Part shown: in pieces, positions 24,837-34,758 of the stretch
How positions within the stretch are numbered: the stretch's first letter is position 1
Layout: each line of letters opens with the position of its first letter
Origin: Phycisphaerales bacterium
Lineage (GTDB): Bacteria > Planctomycetota > Phycisphaerae > Phycisphaerales > UBA1924
Direction of reading: 5' to 3'
Assembly (NCBI GenBank): GCA_023382935.1
Contig: JAHDXL010000004.1
Coordinates: 1 to 64,000, forward strand
Length of the DNA stretch: 64,000 nucleotides
Translations under genes and position numbers: made by a program
The notes under the pieces: model-generated
What the model was told of the DNA's origin: nothing
What the model saw: only the letters and a program-made list of their open reading frames with translations
Databases searched by the model: none

Positions 24837-26735
24837 ATGCCCGACGCATCGGACAGTGTGTCATCTCTGCGAAACGTGGCGATCATCGCCCACGTCGACC
24901 ACGGCAAGACGTCGTTGGTCGACCAGTTGCTTAAGCAGTCCGGTAACTTCCGGGCTGGCGAACTGGAGAAACTCGCGGGCGGTCAGCACGACCTGATCAT
25001 GGACTCCAACCCGCTGGAGCGCGAGCGCGGGATCACGATTCTGGCCAAGAACTGCGCAGTGACCTACGCGGCCTCGGACGGTCGCGCGTACCGCATCAAC
25101 ATCATCGACACGCCCGGACACGCCGACTTTGGGGGCGAGGTCGAGCGCGTGGTGCGCATGGCCGACGGGTGTCTGCTGGTGGTCGACGCCTACGAAGGCC
25201 CGATGCCGCAGACGCGGTTCGTGCTCGGCAAGGCACTGGCCGAGCACTTGCGACCGGTGGTGGTGGTCAACAAGTGCGACCGACCCGACGCCGATCCCGA
25301 CCGCGTGGTCAGCGAAGTGCTGGACCTGTTCATCGCGCTGGGGGCCGAGGACGACGCCATTCTCGACTTCCCGGTGCTGTACGCCTCGGCGAAGGAAGGA
25401 TGGGCGTCGACGGTGTGGCCGCCTCAGGGCGCCAAGGACATGCGTCCGGTGTTCGAGGCGATCGTGCATCATGTGCCCCATCCCGACGTGTACATCGAGA
25501 AGCCGCTGCGGATGCAGGTGACGACGCTCGACTATTCGGACTACGTGGGGCGCATCGGCATCGGGCGTGTGTTCCAGGGGACGATCTGCCAGGGCCAGCC
25601 GGTGGCGGTGGTCAAGCACGAAGCAGGCGGCTCGACGTCGGTGCGCAAGGCGAGAATCGTGACGCTCAACGGGTTTTCCGGGCTGGGGCGTGTGCCGCGC
25701 GATCGCATTGAAGCCGGGGACCTGTGCGCGATCTCGGGGGTGGATGAAATCGACATCGGCGACACGATCTGCGATCCGGACCATCCCGACGCGATGGACG
25801 CGGTCACGATCGACGAGCCGACGATTTCGATGACCTTCCGCGTCAATGACTCGCCGTTTGCGGGCAGGGAAGGCGAGTATGTCACCAGCCGACAGATCAA
25901 GGCGCGTCTGGAGCGCGAACTGGAGCACAACGTGGCGCTGCGCGTCGAGCCGGGGCGCGGGGCTGACGAGTTTGTCGTCTCCGGGCGCGGCGTGCTGCAC
26001 CTGGGCATCCTGCTCGAGACGATGCGGCGCGAGGGCTATGAACTGGCCGTGGGTCGCCCGATCGTGATCGAGCGCATGATCAACGGGGAGCGCTGCGAAC
26101 CGGTGGAAGAGGTGGTGATCGACTGCCCGGAGGCAACGGTGGGCGCGGTGATGCAACTGGTGGGCGAGCGCAAGGGCATTGTGCGCAAAATGGAGTCACG
26201 CTCCGACGGCATGGCCCACTCGGTGTTCGAGATGACCAGCCGCGCCCTGATCGGGCTGCGCGGGCGCGTGCTGACGGCCACGCAGGGACAGGCCGTCATG
26301 CACCACACCTTCGAGCGCTTCGCCCCGGTGAGCACCGAGCAGATCCGGCGCATCAACGGTGTGATGATCTCGACTGAATCTGGCCAAGTGACGACCTACG
26401 CCTGCGAGCAGTTGCACGATCGCGGCGTGCTGTTCGTCCGCCCGGGCGACCAGGTCTACTCCGGGCAGATCGTCGGTGAGCATAACCGCGACAACGACAT
26501 TCTGGCCAACATCTGCCGGCTCAAGCACCTGACCAACATCCGCAGCGCCAACAAGGAGGCCACGGTGACACTCAAGGCACCGCGCCTCATGAGCCTGGAG
26601 CAGGCCCTGGAATACATCGAGGATGACGAACTGGTCGAGTTGACCCCCAAGTCGATTCGGCTTCGCAAGTGGATCCTCGACGAAGGGGCGCGGCGACGGG
26701 CAGAACGGTCGGCCCGCGATCGGTTATCGCAGTAA
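24837..26735 (+). CDS. typA: ribosome-associated GTPase TypA/BipA
   Basis: TypA/BipA is a translational GTPase that binds the 70S ribosome and helps assembly and stress growth. The 632-residue protein shows G1 AHVDHGKTS, the switch region [11 protein letters not shown]3 [10 protein letters not shown]4 NKCDRPDA, the EF-G-like domain II and the BipA C-terminal domain, with the closing block [20 protein letters not shown] and [17 protein letters not shown]. Length is normal. It stands alone on the plus strand; a TATAGT -10-like hexamer occurs at 24789-24794 but no matching -35 is clear. Confidence 0.95.
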   Translation: MPDASDSVSSLRNVAIIAHVDHGKTSLVDQLLKQSGNFRAGELEKLAGGQHDLIMDSNPLERERGITILAKNCAVTYAASDGRAYRINIIDTPGHADFGGEVERVVRMADGCLLVVDAYEGPMPQTRFVLGKALAEHLRPVVVVNKCDRPDADPDRVVSEVLDLFIALGAEDDAILDFPVLYASAKEGWASTVWPPQGAKDMRPVFEAIVHHVPHPDVYIEKPLRMQVTTLDYSDYVGRIGIGRVFQGTICQGQPVAVVKHEAGGSTSVRKARIVTLNGFSGLGRVPRDRIEAGDLCAISGVDEIDIGDTICDPDHPDAMDAVTIDEPTISMTFRVNDSPFAGREGEYVTSRQIKARLERELEHNVALRVEPGRGADEFVVSGRGVLHLGILLETMRREGYELAVGRPIVIERMINGERCEPVEEVVIDCPEATVGAVMQLVGERKGIVRKMESRSDGMAHSVFEMTSRALIGLRGRVLTATQGQAVMHHTFERFAPVSTEQIRRINGVMISTESGQVTTYACEQLHDRGVLFVRPGDQVYSGQIVGEHNRDNDILANICRLKHLTNIRSANKEATVTLKAPRLMSLEQALEYIEDDELVELTPKSIRLRKWILDEGARRRAERSARDRLSQ

Positions 26736-26972
26736 TTCGGGCGATTTCCCCAAGCCGTGGTTGGTCTGAAGGCAGGTCCGGTTCTCGGATGGGCAGTCCA
26801 TCCAAGCGCATGTCGTCGGGTGCCAGGCACTTTCGTGAATCCGGACCTGCCCGCCCTGCGGATGGTCCGGAGAAGTCTCGATCACCGGGGTCGGGGTATG
26901 CGTTCGAGCCTCGACCTGCTATTCTGCGCTGAGCCGGTGTCTTTGCATGTTCTGGGATTCTGGAGAGAAGCC

Positions 26973-28226
26973 ATGTCGCTCTGGTCGTGCGTTCCCGTGG
27001 TTCTGTGTGGTTCTCTGGCGCTGGGCGCGGTGGGGCCTCAGCCATCAAAGGCGCAGCCCAGGCCGGTGGAACTCGATTCGTTCCAGACGCTCCGCGTGAG
27101 CACGGCCGGGCAGATCATCCACGATGTCGATTTCCGCGGCTTCGGGCCGCGCAGTTGTCTGAATGACGCCTCGCACACCGATCCGACCTTCAGTTCCACG
27201 CAGTGGACGGCGCAGGCGGGCTTTGTGCAGAACGAGGTGGCCGCGGCCACGTACACGCTGCCGGCGTCGGCCTTCCCGATCAAGATCGAGACGCTCAAGT
27301 GCCTGTTCGTCACGTCCAACACAATCGTTCAGACCACGACGGAGTGGAGCGTGCTGGTATGGGACGGCACGCCCGCCAGCGGCACGCTGGTGGCCGAGTT
27401 CTCCTCCGACGGACTGATCCTGCCGCACCTGGTGATGCCTCCGGGCACGAACGGCACGCTCATCGAGTTGTCGGTTGACCCGGGCGACCCCGAGCAGATC
27501 TACATCACCAACGCACATGGAACCAACAAGTTCAGCATCGGTTTCCGGATTGACAAGCACAACTCGCAGTCGGGGGCCTGCTCCACCCCGCCCTCCAACC
27601 GCAATGCGTTCCCGGCCACCGACCGCGACGGGCTGGCCGCCAGCGGCGCCAACTGGCTGTATGCGATCACCTGTCCGTTTGCGTGCCCGGGCGGATGGCA
27701 CACCTTTGCCGGGCTGGACCTGGCGTGCCGTCCGACGGGTGACTGGGCCATGGCCGCCACATGGTCGAGGGTCGGGTGCGTTGAGGGCTTTGGCGCCTGC
27801 TGCCTGCCCAACGGCACGTGCGAGATGATGTTCATCGACAACTGCATCGCCGCGGGCGGAACCTACCAGGGTGACGGGGTGACCTGTGCAGCGACCAACT
27901 GCCCGACGCCGACGGGGGCTTGTTGCTTCCCGACGGGTTTCTGTCTCGTGCTGCCGCAAGCCGACTGCGCCGGCGCGGGCGGCACCTACGCCGGTCACGG
28001 CACGACCTGCGCCGACAACAACGGCAACAGCCAGCCCGACGCCTGCGAGAGCGCCCCTTGCATCGCCGACCGCAACGGCGATGGACAACTCAACTTCTTC
28101 GACGTGCAACACTTCCTCAACAACTACTCGGCGCTGAACGCGTCGGCCGATATGAACAACGACGGGCAACTCAACTTCTTCGACGTGCAGATTTATCTGA
28201 ACCTGTTCGCAGCCGGCTGCCCATAG
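26973..28226 (+). CDS. secreted protein with GACC Cys-rich repeats and dockerin-like C-terminus
   Basis: A 417-residue exported protein. It has a signal peptide (MSLWSCVPVVLCGSLALGAVG), a large N-terminal beta-rich domain of about 260 residues, and two tandem Cys-rich repeats (GACCLPNGTCEMMF with GGTYQGDGVTC, then GACCFPTGFCLVL with GGTYAGHGTTC). The last 52 residues form two EF-hand-like dockerin-type halves (DRNGDGQLNFFDVQ and DMNNDGQLNFFDVQ, 366-417). The GACC repeats and this ending recur in phycisphaeral secreted proteins. Binding partner unknown. The start follows GGAGAG and a strong terminator lies downstream. Confidence 0.78.
   Translation: MSLWSCVPVVLCGSLALGAVGPQPSKAQPRPVELDSFQTLRVSTAGQIIHDVDFRGFGPRSCLNDASHTDPTFSSTQWTAQAGFVQNEVAAATYTLPASAFPIKIETLKCLFVTSNTIVQTTTEWSVLVWDGTPASGTLVAEFSSDGLILPHLVMPPGTNGTLIELSVDPGDPEQIYITNAHGTNKFSIGFRIDKHNSQSGACSTPPSNRNAFPATDRDGLAASGANWLYAITCPFACPGGWHTFAGLDLACRPTGDWAMAATWSRVGCVEGFGACCLPNGTCEMMFIDNCIAAGGTYQGDGVTCAATNCPTPTGACCFPTGFCLVLPQADCAGAGGTYAGHGTTCADNNGNSQPDACESAPCIADRNGDGQLNFFDVQHFLNNYSALNASADMNNDGQLNFFDVQIYLNLFAAGCP
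28086..28189 (+). repeat. two exact 23-base copies coding the dockerin-like halves
   Basis: The same 23 bases (starting CAACTCAACTTCTTC) occur at 28086-28108 and 28167-28189 and encode QLNFFDVQ in both halves of the dockerin-like end. Identity at DNA level suggests recent duplication or gene conversion. Confidence 0.75.
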
Positions 28227-28254
28227 CCCGATGGGCGGCGGCCGGTGGCATTCA

Positions 28255-28281
28255 AGGCCGGGTCGATCACCCGGCCTTTTT
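28255..28281 (+). terminator. rho-independent terminator
   Basis: AGGCCGGGT and ACCCGGCCT form a 9-bp stem with a five-base loop (CGATC), followed by TTTT. It is 29 bases after the dockerin-like gene and 40 bases before the threonine aldolase start. Confidence 0.88.
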
Positions 28282-28321
28282 CGTGCGCCGACGCGGGGGC
28301 TCGCGACCCTACCGTTCAGCC

Positions 28322-29356
28322 ATGAGCACCGTCATCGATCTCCGTTCCGACACCGTCACCCAGCCCACCGAGGGCATGCGCCGCGCCATGATGAACGCCC
28401 CGCTCGGCGACGACACGCTGGGCGACGAGCCGACCGTGCGCCGTCTTGAAGAGCACGTGGCCGATCTGCTCGGCAAGGAGGCCGCCGTCTTCGTCCCATC
28501 GGGCACGATGGCCAACCTGCTGGCCATCCGCTCGCAGACCGAGCCGGGAGACGAGATCATCTGCCATCCCGATTCCCACATTCATCACTACGAGGGCGGC
28601 GGCTACGCGGCTGTCGCGGGCTGCTCCATTCGATTTGCGCCGGGCAGGCGCGGCATCTTTTCCCCCGATGAGGCACGCCCGCTCGTGCGCCACGGCGATC
28701 ATCACTTTCCGCGCACGCGACTGGTGTCGATCGAAAACACGATGAATCGTGGGGGCGGGGCGATCTGGCCGCTCGAATCGCTGCGGGCGATCGACGAGTT
28801 TGCCCACAGTCTCGGACTGCGCGTGCACATGGACGGGGCGCGGCTGTGGAACGCGGCCGTGGCGATGGGCGTCGCGCCTTCTCAACTCGCGGCCCATGCC
28901 GACACGGTCAGTTGCTGCTTCAGCAAGGGGCTTGGTTGCCCGGCCGGGAGCGCACTGGTCGGAGATGCGAGCGCGATCGCGCGGGCGCGGCGATTCCGCA
29001 AGATGCTGGGCGGGTCGATGCGCCAGTCGGGCGTCTTGGCGGGCGCCGCGATCTATGCCCTCGAACACCAGTACGAGCGTCTGGCCGATGACCATGCGCA
29101 CGCGCGCTTGCTGGCCCATCACATCGCCCACACGCCGGGGCTTCGCTGTGACCTGGAGACCATCGACACCAACATGGTGTACTTTGACGTCGAGCCGAAG
29201 ATCGGCACGGCCCCGGCGCTGTGCGAAACGTTGGAAGCCCTCGGCGTGCGCGTGCTGGCGGAAGGACCGACTCGCATCCGGGCCGTGTGCCATCTGGGAG
29301 TGTCACGAGAAGATGTTGAAGAGGCGGGTAGGCGGATCGCCAGCGCCGTGCGCTGA
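28322..29356 (+). CDS. ltaE: low-specificity L-threonine aldolase
   Basis: A 344-residue PLP enzyme that cleaves threonine (or allo-threonine) to glycine and acetaldehyde. It has the family N-terminus [23 protein letters not shown], the substrate-side His pair in HIHHYE, the PLP-binding Asp171 in [11 protein letters not shown] and the Schiff-base Lys202 in [12 protein letters not shown], with [12 protein letters not shown] following. Length is typical. It follows a strong terminator and so probably has its own promoter, which I cannot place. The substrate preference is by family. Confidence 0.92.
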   Translation: MSTVIDLRSDTVTQPTEGMRRAMMNAPLGDDTLGDEPTVRRLEEHVADLLGKEAAVFVPSGTMANLLAIRSQTEPGDEIICHPDSHIHHYEGGGYAAVAGCSIRFAPGRRGIFSPDEARPLVRHGDHHFPRTRLVSIENTMNRGGGAIWPLESLRAIDEFAHSLGLRVHMDGARLWNAAVAMGVAPSQLAAHADTVSCCFSKGLGCPAGSALVGDASAIARARRFRKMLGGSMRQSGVLAGAAIYALEHQYERLADDHAHARLLAHHIAHTPGLRCDLETIDTNMVYFDVEPKIGTAPALCETLEALGVRVLAEGPTRIRAVCHLGVSREDVEEAGRRIASAVR

Positions 29357-29413
29357 CACTACTGTGCAGCAGGTCCGGGGAAACCCGGGTGAATCTGGGG
29401 CGGAGGGCTGGTC

Positions 29414-30205
29414 ATGTTCATGTCAATGCTCGCCTGCGCCGCGATGTTGCGAGAACCGCAGCCTGAACTCAGGCCACCGATCCCCGGGTACACGCTCGCA
29501 TGGCACGATGAGTTTGAGTGTTTGACGATCGACGCGACGAAGTGGAAGCCTTGGGCGCTCGGGCCTCGGCGCGACGCGCTCAACGTCGCCGACGCGGCCA
29601 CGCTTGATGGTGACGGCTTCCTGCACATCAATACTCGCCGCGTCGAAGAGAACGGCGCGACGCGCTACGAGACCGGCGGCCTGTGGACCAAAGACCTCTA
29701 CGAGCCCACCTTCGGCTACATCGAGGCACGCATCAAACTGCACACGCAGATCGGGCACTGGGCCGCCCTGTGGCTGAACTGCTCGCCCATGGGCGACCCG
29801 GTCGGCGACCCGGCCACGGGGGGCGTCGAGTTGGACGTCATGGAGTTCCATCACCGCATGCGCGGTGGAAACACCATCCAGCACAACATCCACTGGGACG
29901 GCTACGCCGAGCACCACAAGTCGCGCGGGCGCGAAGTCACCGTGCACCATCTGGCCGACGGATTCCACACCTTCGGCCTGGTCTGGACCAGCGCGGAATA
30001 TGTCTTCTTCATCGATGGCGTGGAGACATTCCGCGTGACAAGCAGGGACGGTGGGCCCATCAGCCATCGCCCCGAATACATCATCCTCAGCCTCGAAGTC
30101 GGCGACTGGGCGGGCGAGATCAGGAACGCGGAGTTACCCGACGGCATGGTGGTCGACTGGGTGCGCGTGTGGCAGAAGGCCACGGACGAGTCACACGCAG
30201 ACTGA
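29414..30205 (+). CDS. glycoside hydrolase family 16 protein
   Basis: A 263-residue beta-glucanase-type hydrolase. The catalytic ExDxxE motif is present as VELDVMEFH (Glu139, Asp141, Glu144), with WHDEFE at the start of the fold, and GYIEARIKL and VDWVRVWQ flanking, as in GH16 enzymes. The N-terminus (MFMSMLACAAMLREPQ) may be a short signal or lipoprotein-like leader. The substrate (laminarin, agar, carrageenan or other) cannot be told. GGAGGG six bases before the ATG supports the start. Only 58 bases separate it from the aldolase gene, so they may share a transcript. Confidence 0.85.
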   Translation: MFMSMLACAAMLREPQPELRPPIPGYTLAWHDEFECLTIDATKWKPWALGPRRDALNVADAATLDGDGFLHINTRRVEENGATRYETGGLWTKDLYEPTFGYIEARIKLHTQIGHWAALWLNCSPMGDPVGDPATGGVELDVMEFHHRMRGGNTIQHNIHWDGYAEHHKSRGREVTVHHLADGFHTFGLVWTSAEYVFFIDGVETFRVTSRDGGPISHRPEYIILSLEVGDWAGEIRNAELPDGMVVDWVRVWQKATDESHAD

Positions 30206-30239
30206 GAGACGCGCGCGAACCCCGGGACAAGAGGGACAC

Positions 30240-30278
30240 CTGAACAACCATCCCACGCGGCGGGGGACGGTTGTTCAG
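30240..30278. repeat. 10-bp perfect inverted repeat
   Basis: CTGAACAACC (30240-30249) and GGTTGTTCAG (30269-30278) are exact inverses with a 19-base loop. A T-rich run follows 8-15 bases after the right arm. It could be a weak terminator for the GH16 gene or an operator-like site. Confidence 0.5.
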
Positions 30279-30454
30279 ATGTCCTTACTCTTTTTTCATT
30301 GCGAAGTACCGCTACCGTCCACCCATACAGGTCCAGGTGAACCCATTGCCGCGCCAAACGAGGGCGTTGACTTCATGCTCGCATGGTGGGACGACGACGA
30401 CGCAGGGAGCCATGTCGCGGATGGCGATGGCGCGATCACCGATCTTCTTGCATG

Positions 30455-30480
30455 AAAAACCCCCGGCCTGCGCCGGGGGC
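30455..30480 (-). terminator. rho-independent terminator of ppdK
   Basis: On the minus strand GCCCCCGGC, GCAG and GCCGGGGG form a GC-rich 8-bp stem, followed by TTTTT. It lies 50 bases after the ppdK stop codon. Confidence 0.85.
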
Positions 30481-30529
30481 TCCGATTCTCACACAAGTTC
30501 TCTACGATTCCCTGGCTTCGTACAACCGC

Positions 30530-33346
30530 TCAATCCTTCAGCGCCGCCTGCGCCGCCGCGAGGCGGGCGATCGGCACGCGGAATGGCGAGCAACTGACGT
30601 AGTCAAGCCCGACCTTGTGGCAGAACTCGACCGACTTCGGGTCGCCGCCGTGCTCGCCGCAGATGCCGACCTTGAGTTTGGGGTTACCCCTGCGCCCGCG
30701 CTCGAAGCCCATCTGCACCAGTTCGCCCACGCCGAGCCTGTCGAGGGTCTGGAAGGGGTCGCTCTCCAGCAGTTCGCGCTTGAGGTAGTCGGGCAGGAAG
30801 GTGTTCACATCGTCGCGCGAAAAGCCGAACGTCATCTGCGTCAGGTCGTTGGTGCCGAAACTGAAGAAGTCGGCGATCTGACCGATCTGCTCGGCCCGGA
30901 TGGCCGCACGCGGAATCTCGATCATCGTCCCGATCTTGACGTCGAGTTTGCCGGCGTACTCCATGTCCGTGCGTACTCGCTCGATCTCCACTTCAATTTC
31001 ACCGCGCAAAACCTCGAACTCACGCCGGGCTCCGATGAGCGGCACCATGATCTCGGGCATGGCCCGCACACCGCGCGAGAGGCAGTCGATTGCGGCCTCG
31101 ACGATCGCCCGCACCTGCATGCGCAGAATCTCGGGATAGGTCACCGACAGGCGGCACCCACGGTGTCCGAGCATCGGGTTGGCCTCGTGCAGCGCATGTA
31201 CGCGCGAGCGGATCTTGGAAACCGGCACTCCGAGGCTGTCGGCGATTTCCTGCTGCGCATCCGCTTCGTGCGGCACAAACTCGTGCAGCGGTGGGTCGAG
31301 CAGGCGGATGGTCACCGGCAACCCGTTCATCGCTTCGAAGATGCCTACGAAGTCAGCCCGCTGCAGCGGCAGCAACTTGGCCAGTGCCGCTTCGCGGTCC
31401 TCGACCGTCTCGGCCAGGATCATCTCGCGCATGGGCTGGATGCGCCCTTCCTCGAAAAACATATGCTCGGTGCGGCACAGGCCGATGCCCTGTGCGCCGA
31501 ACTCGCGGGCACGCGCCGCGTCGGCCGGAGTGTCGGCGTTGGTGCGCACGCCCAGGCGACGGTACTTGTCGGCCCACTTCATCACGCGGGCGAAGTCGCC
31601 GGAGATTTCCGGCTCGACCATCGGCAGACTGCCCGCGATCACCTCACCCGTCGAGCCATCGAGAGAGATCATGTCCTGGCGCCCGAAGGTGCGCCCGTTG
31701 ACGACGAACTCTCCGGCGGCCGCGTTGATCTCGATTGCGCCAGCGCCGGCGACGCAGCACTTGCCCCAGCCGCGGGCCACCACGGCCGCATGGCTGGTCA
31801 TGCCGCCCGTGCTGGTGAGAATGCCCACCGCCGAGTGCATGCCGTCGACGTCCTCGGGGCTGGTTTCCTTGCGGACGAGGATGACCTTCTCACCGACTCT
31901 GGCCCTTTCGACGGCTTCCTCGGCCGTGAATGCTGGGCGACCCACGGCCGCGCCGGGCGAAGCAGGCAGACCGCGCGCCAGCACATCGGCGCCGTCACGC
32001 CTGCTGTGGTCGAAGTGCGGCAGCAGCACCTGGGTTAGGTCGTTGGCCGGAATGCGCAGGATGGCCTGCTTCTCGGTGATCAACTTTTCCTTGACCATGT
32101 CGCAGGCGATGCGCAGAGCGGCGGCGCCGGTGCGCTTGCCCGTGCGCGTCTGCAGCATGTACAACTTCCCGCGCTCGATGGTGAACTCGATGTCCTGCAT
32201 CTCGCGATAGTGCTTCTCGAGTTTGTGCTTGATCGCGATGAGTTCCTTGTAGACTTTCGCGTTCCACTTGTTCATCTCTTCCACGGGGCGCGGCGTGCGG
32301 ATGCCCGCCACCACGTCCTCGCCCTGCGCGTTGACGAGGAACTCGCCGTAGAACCTGTTCTCACCCGTCGACGGGTTGCGCGTGAAGGCGACGCCCGTGC
32401 CCGAGTCGTCGCCCATGTTGCCGTAGACCATCGTCTGCACGTTCACCGCCGTGCCCTTGAGCCCGGTGATGCCGCTCAGTCGGCGGTAACTGACCGCGCG
32501 ATCCGCGTGCCAACTCTTGAACACGGCCTCGATCGCCAGTTCCAACTGCTTGAACGGGTTCTGCGGGAACTCGTCGCCCACATGGTCGCGATAGACCTTC
32601 TTATAAGCGCCGCAGAGTTCCCTCAGCCCATCGGCCGGGACATCGGTGTCCAGTGCGGCGCCGTACTTGCGCTTGATCTCTTCAAAAGCCGTCTCGAAGT
32701 GATGATGGTCGACGCCCATCACCACGTCGCCGAACATGTTGATCAGGCGGCGATAGGCGTCATACGCGAAGCGATCATTGCCCGTCGCACGTGCGATGCC
32801 CGCGACGGACTCGTCGTTGAGCCCGAGGTTGAGGATGGTGTCCATCATGCCGGGCATGGACACCGCGGCCCCCGATCGCACCGACACCAGCAGGGGGTTG
32901 TCATTGTCGCCGAACTTCTTGCCGATTTCCTTCTCGAGCACCGCCATGTGCTGGTGCACTTCGTTCATCAACCCGTGGGGAAGGCGCTTTCCCGCGTCGT
33001 AATACCTGGCGCAGGTCTCGGTCGTGATGGTGAAGCCGGGGGGAACCGGCAGCCCGATCGACGTCATGTCGGCCAGGTTGGCACCCTTGCCGCCGAGCAC
33101 CTGCTTCATGGTCGCGTCGCCCTCGGTGCGCGTCTTCCCGAAGTAGTAGACCATCTTGTTGTCGCGGGGGCGGCGATCCGGTGCGCTCTTGCCGGCCTTT
33201 TTGGCCAGGCGTCCACCCGTCTTGACGCGCCCGCCGCCGACATGCCGCTTGGCGCCTGCCGCCGGCTTCCTCGCGCTGGCTGTCGCCGACTTCTTCACTG
33301 ACTTCTTCACGACCTTCTTGCTGACTCTGCGTGTCTTCTTGGCCAT
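30530..33346 (-). CDS. ppdK: pyruvate, phosphate dikinase with basic N-terminal tail
   Basis: PPDK interconverts pyruvate, ATP and Pi with PEP, AMP and PPi in the cytoplasm. The 938-residue protein carries the swivel His motif GGMTSHAAVVARGWG and the PEP-domain Cys in GYSPFRVP-like form (VSCSPFRVP), with GGKGANLADM and FTRNPSTGEN in the ATP-grasp part. The first 64 residues are a Lys/Arg/Ala-rich tail (24 basic, 2 acidic residues) not normal for PPDK, which usually begins near VYYFGKT. The ATG at 33346 has GGAG upstream; an in-frame ATG at 33370 is also possible. It is divergent from pabB, with about 80 bases between. Confidence 0.93.
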   Translation of the reverse strand: MAKKTRRVSKKVVKKSVKKSATASARKPAAGAKRHVGGGRVKTGGRLAKKAGKSAPDRRPRDNKMVYYFGKTRTEGDATMKQVLGGKGANLADMTSIGLPVPPGFTITTETCARYYDAGKRLPHGLMNEVHQHMAVLEKEIGKKFGDNDNPLLVSVRSGAAVSMPGMMDTILNLGLNDESVAGIARATGNDRFAYDAYRRLINMFGDVVMGVDHHHFETAFEEIKRKYGAALDTDVPADGLRELCGAYKKVYRDHVGDEFPQNPFKQLELAIEAVFKSWHADRAVSYRRLSGITGLKGTAVNVQTMVYGNMGDDSGTGVAFTRNPSTGENRFYGEFLVNAQGEDVVAGIRTPRPVEEMNKWNAKVYKELIAIKHKLEKHYREMQDIEFTIERGKLYMLQTRTGKRTGAAALRIACDMVKEKLITEKQAILRIPANDLTQVLLPHFDHSRRDGADVLARGLPASPGAAVGRPAFTAEEAVERARVGEKVILVRKETSPEDVDGMHSAVGILTSTGGMTSHAAVVARGWGKCCVAGAGAIEINAAAGEFVVNGRTFGRQDMISLDGSTGEVIAGSLPMVEPEISGDFARVMKWADKYRRLGVRTNADTPADAARAREFGAQGIGLCRTEHMFFEEGRIQPMREMILAETVEDREAALAKLLPLQRADFVGIFEAMNGLPVTIRLLDPPLHEFVPHEADAQQEIADSLGVPVSKIRSRVHALHEANPMLGHRGCRLSVTYPEILRMQVRAIVEAAIDCLSRGVRAMPEIMVPLIGARREFEVLRGEIEVEIERVRTDMEYAGKLDVKIGTMIEIPRAAIRAEQIGQIADFFSFGTNDLTQMTFGFSRDDVNTFLPDYLKRELLESDPFQTLDRLGVGELVQMGFERGRRGNPKLKVGICGEHGGDPKSVEFCHKVGLDYVSCSPFRVPIARLAAAQAALKD

Positions 33347-33427
33347 GACGCCCAGATCTCCGGCACTCATGCGATTGTCCCTGTTGGTAGATCCCCCGCC
33401 GTGCGCACGAGGGAAGGAAAGTCTATC

Positions 33428-34756
33428 GTGGATTGGCGCCCTGATCGACCAACGCCCGCGTTTCGCCCGGCTATGCCCGAGGTTTTCACCCATCTCGACC
33501 CCTGGGAACTCGTCCGCCGCTGGCCGCACGAGCACCCCCTTGGTGTGTGGTTCGATCGCCCGCCGGGGCATACGACCCCCATCCTGCGTGTCGGTTTGCC
33601 CCACCCGGCACAGCCGCTGAGGGCGCCCCACAAGGTGTGCCTCGATCTCTGGTGCCGACCCGGCAAACACTGGCGTCTCTTCTATCTGGCCTATGAACTG
33701 GGACGGCAACTCGAACCGAACTGCGGTCTGCCCCAGCACCCGCGGGATGACCGGGGTTGGCCTCTCGGGCGAGCGGCAGATTTCCCCTGGACGATCCGCT
33801 TCGATCTGAGTCGGGGCACCCATGACATCGAGGGAGACTCCGGTCAGGCGACCAGCCTCCTGGCGATGGCGACCGGTCCGGCTCGGGGGTATGACCTCCA
33901 CCTCTCTGATCCTCACTCCCAACGGTCCACGTTTCAGTCGGCGGTGAAACGGGTTCTCTGCTATATCGCGGCTGGGGACGTCTACCAGGTGAATCTCACC
34001 CATCGGCTCTCCGGCACACTTGTCGGGTGCCCCCGGTCGTTTGCCGCCGACCTGTTTGCCTCGGCGATGCCTTGGCACGGGGCCTACCTGGAAGCGCTCG
34101 ACACCGAGGGACGCCAGCGCGTCATCGTCTCGGCCAGTCCGGAGATGTTTCTGCGGTTCAACGCGGCGACGAGTCGGGTCATCACTCGTCCCATGAAAGG
34201 AACCCGACCTCATGGCGGGGACGAGCGCGAACTGGCTTCGAGCCTGAAGGACCGGGCCGAACTCAACATGATCATCGACCTGATGCGCAATGACCTGGGG
34301 CGGGTGTGTCAGCCGGGCAGCATACGGGTGGAGTCGGCCTTTGACCTGGAACGTCATGGACGAAGCGTCATCCAGTCCACCGGCACGGTCTCGGGAACGC
34401 TGCGAACCGGGTGTGGTCCTGGCGACCTGTTTGCGGCCTCCTTTCCGCCCGGATCAGTGACCGGGGCTCCGAAGATCCGGGCCATGCAGATCATCGAGGA
34501 ACTGGAGGTGGTGGCTAGGGGGCCGTATTGCGGGTGCATGGCCAGCGTCGGGCCCGACGGGTCGATGGTCGCCAATGTCGCCATCCGCACCGCCCTGCTC
34601 ACGCAGACGGAGCGTGCGGATGTGTGGACTCTCGACTTTCCGGTGGGCGCGGGCATCGTGGCCGACTCGGACCCCGAGGCGGAGTGGACCGAGACACTGG
34701 CCAAGGCCGACGTACTTCTGCGCCTGGCCCGAGCCGGCGCGGACCGGGGCGCGTGA
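33428..34756 (+). CDS. pabB: aminodeoxychorismate synthase component I (PabB) / chorismate-binding enzyme
   Basis: A 442-residue chorismate-binding enzyme of the PabB/TrpE family, most similar in motif wording to PabB, which with an amidotransferase makes aminodeoxychorismate for folate. It shows VYQVNLTHRL, SASPEMFLRF, RPMKGTRPHGG, DRAELNMIIDLMRNDLGRVC and GSVTGAPKIRAMQIIEELE near the C-terminus. The start is GTG at 33428 after a good AAGGAAA site; GTG 33401 and ATG 33473 are alternatives. No trpG/pabA-type amidotransferase is adjacent. It ends two bases from the convergent end of the cox operon. Confidence 0.87.
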   Translation: MDWRPDRPTPAFRPAMPEVFTHLDPWELVRRWPHEHPLGVWFDRPPGHTTPILRVGLPHPAQPLRAPHKVCLDLWCRPGKHWRLFYLAYELGRQLEPNCGLPQHPRDDRGWPLGRAADFPWTIRFDLSRGTHDIEGDSGQATSLLAMATGPARGYDLHLSDPHSQRSTFQSAVKRVLCYIAAGDVYQVNLTHRLSGTLVGCPRSFAADLFASAMPWHGAYLEALDTEGRQRVIVSASPEMFLRFNAATSRVITRPMKGTRPHGGDERELASSLKDRAELNMIIDLMRNDLGRVCQPGSIRVESAFDLERHGRSVIQSTGTVSGTLRTGCGPGDLFAASFPPGSVTGAPKIRAMQIIEELEVVARGPYCGCMASVGPDGSMVANVAIRTALLTQTERADVWTLDFPVGAGIVADSDPEAEWTETLAKADVLLRLARAGADRGA

Positions 34757-34758
34757 CC

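Larger units (their letters stand above)
30206..30529. other. intergenic region between convergent GH16 and ppdK genes
   Basis: About 320 bases without a supported gene. It contains a 10-bp inverted repeat near the GH16 end and the ppdK terminator, both listed separately. Short open frames here have poor codon bias. Confidence 0.5.

Noticed and set aside
30271-30597. Small open frame between GH16 and ppdK
   Set aside because: Poor codon bias, no ribosome site and it crosses the ppdK terminator.
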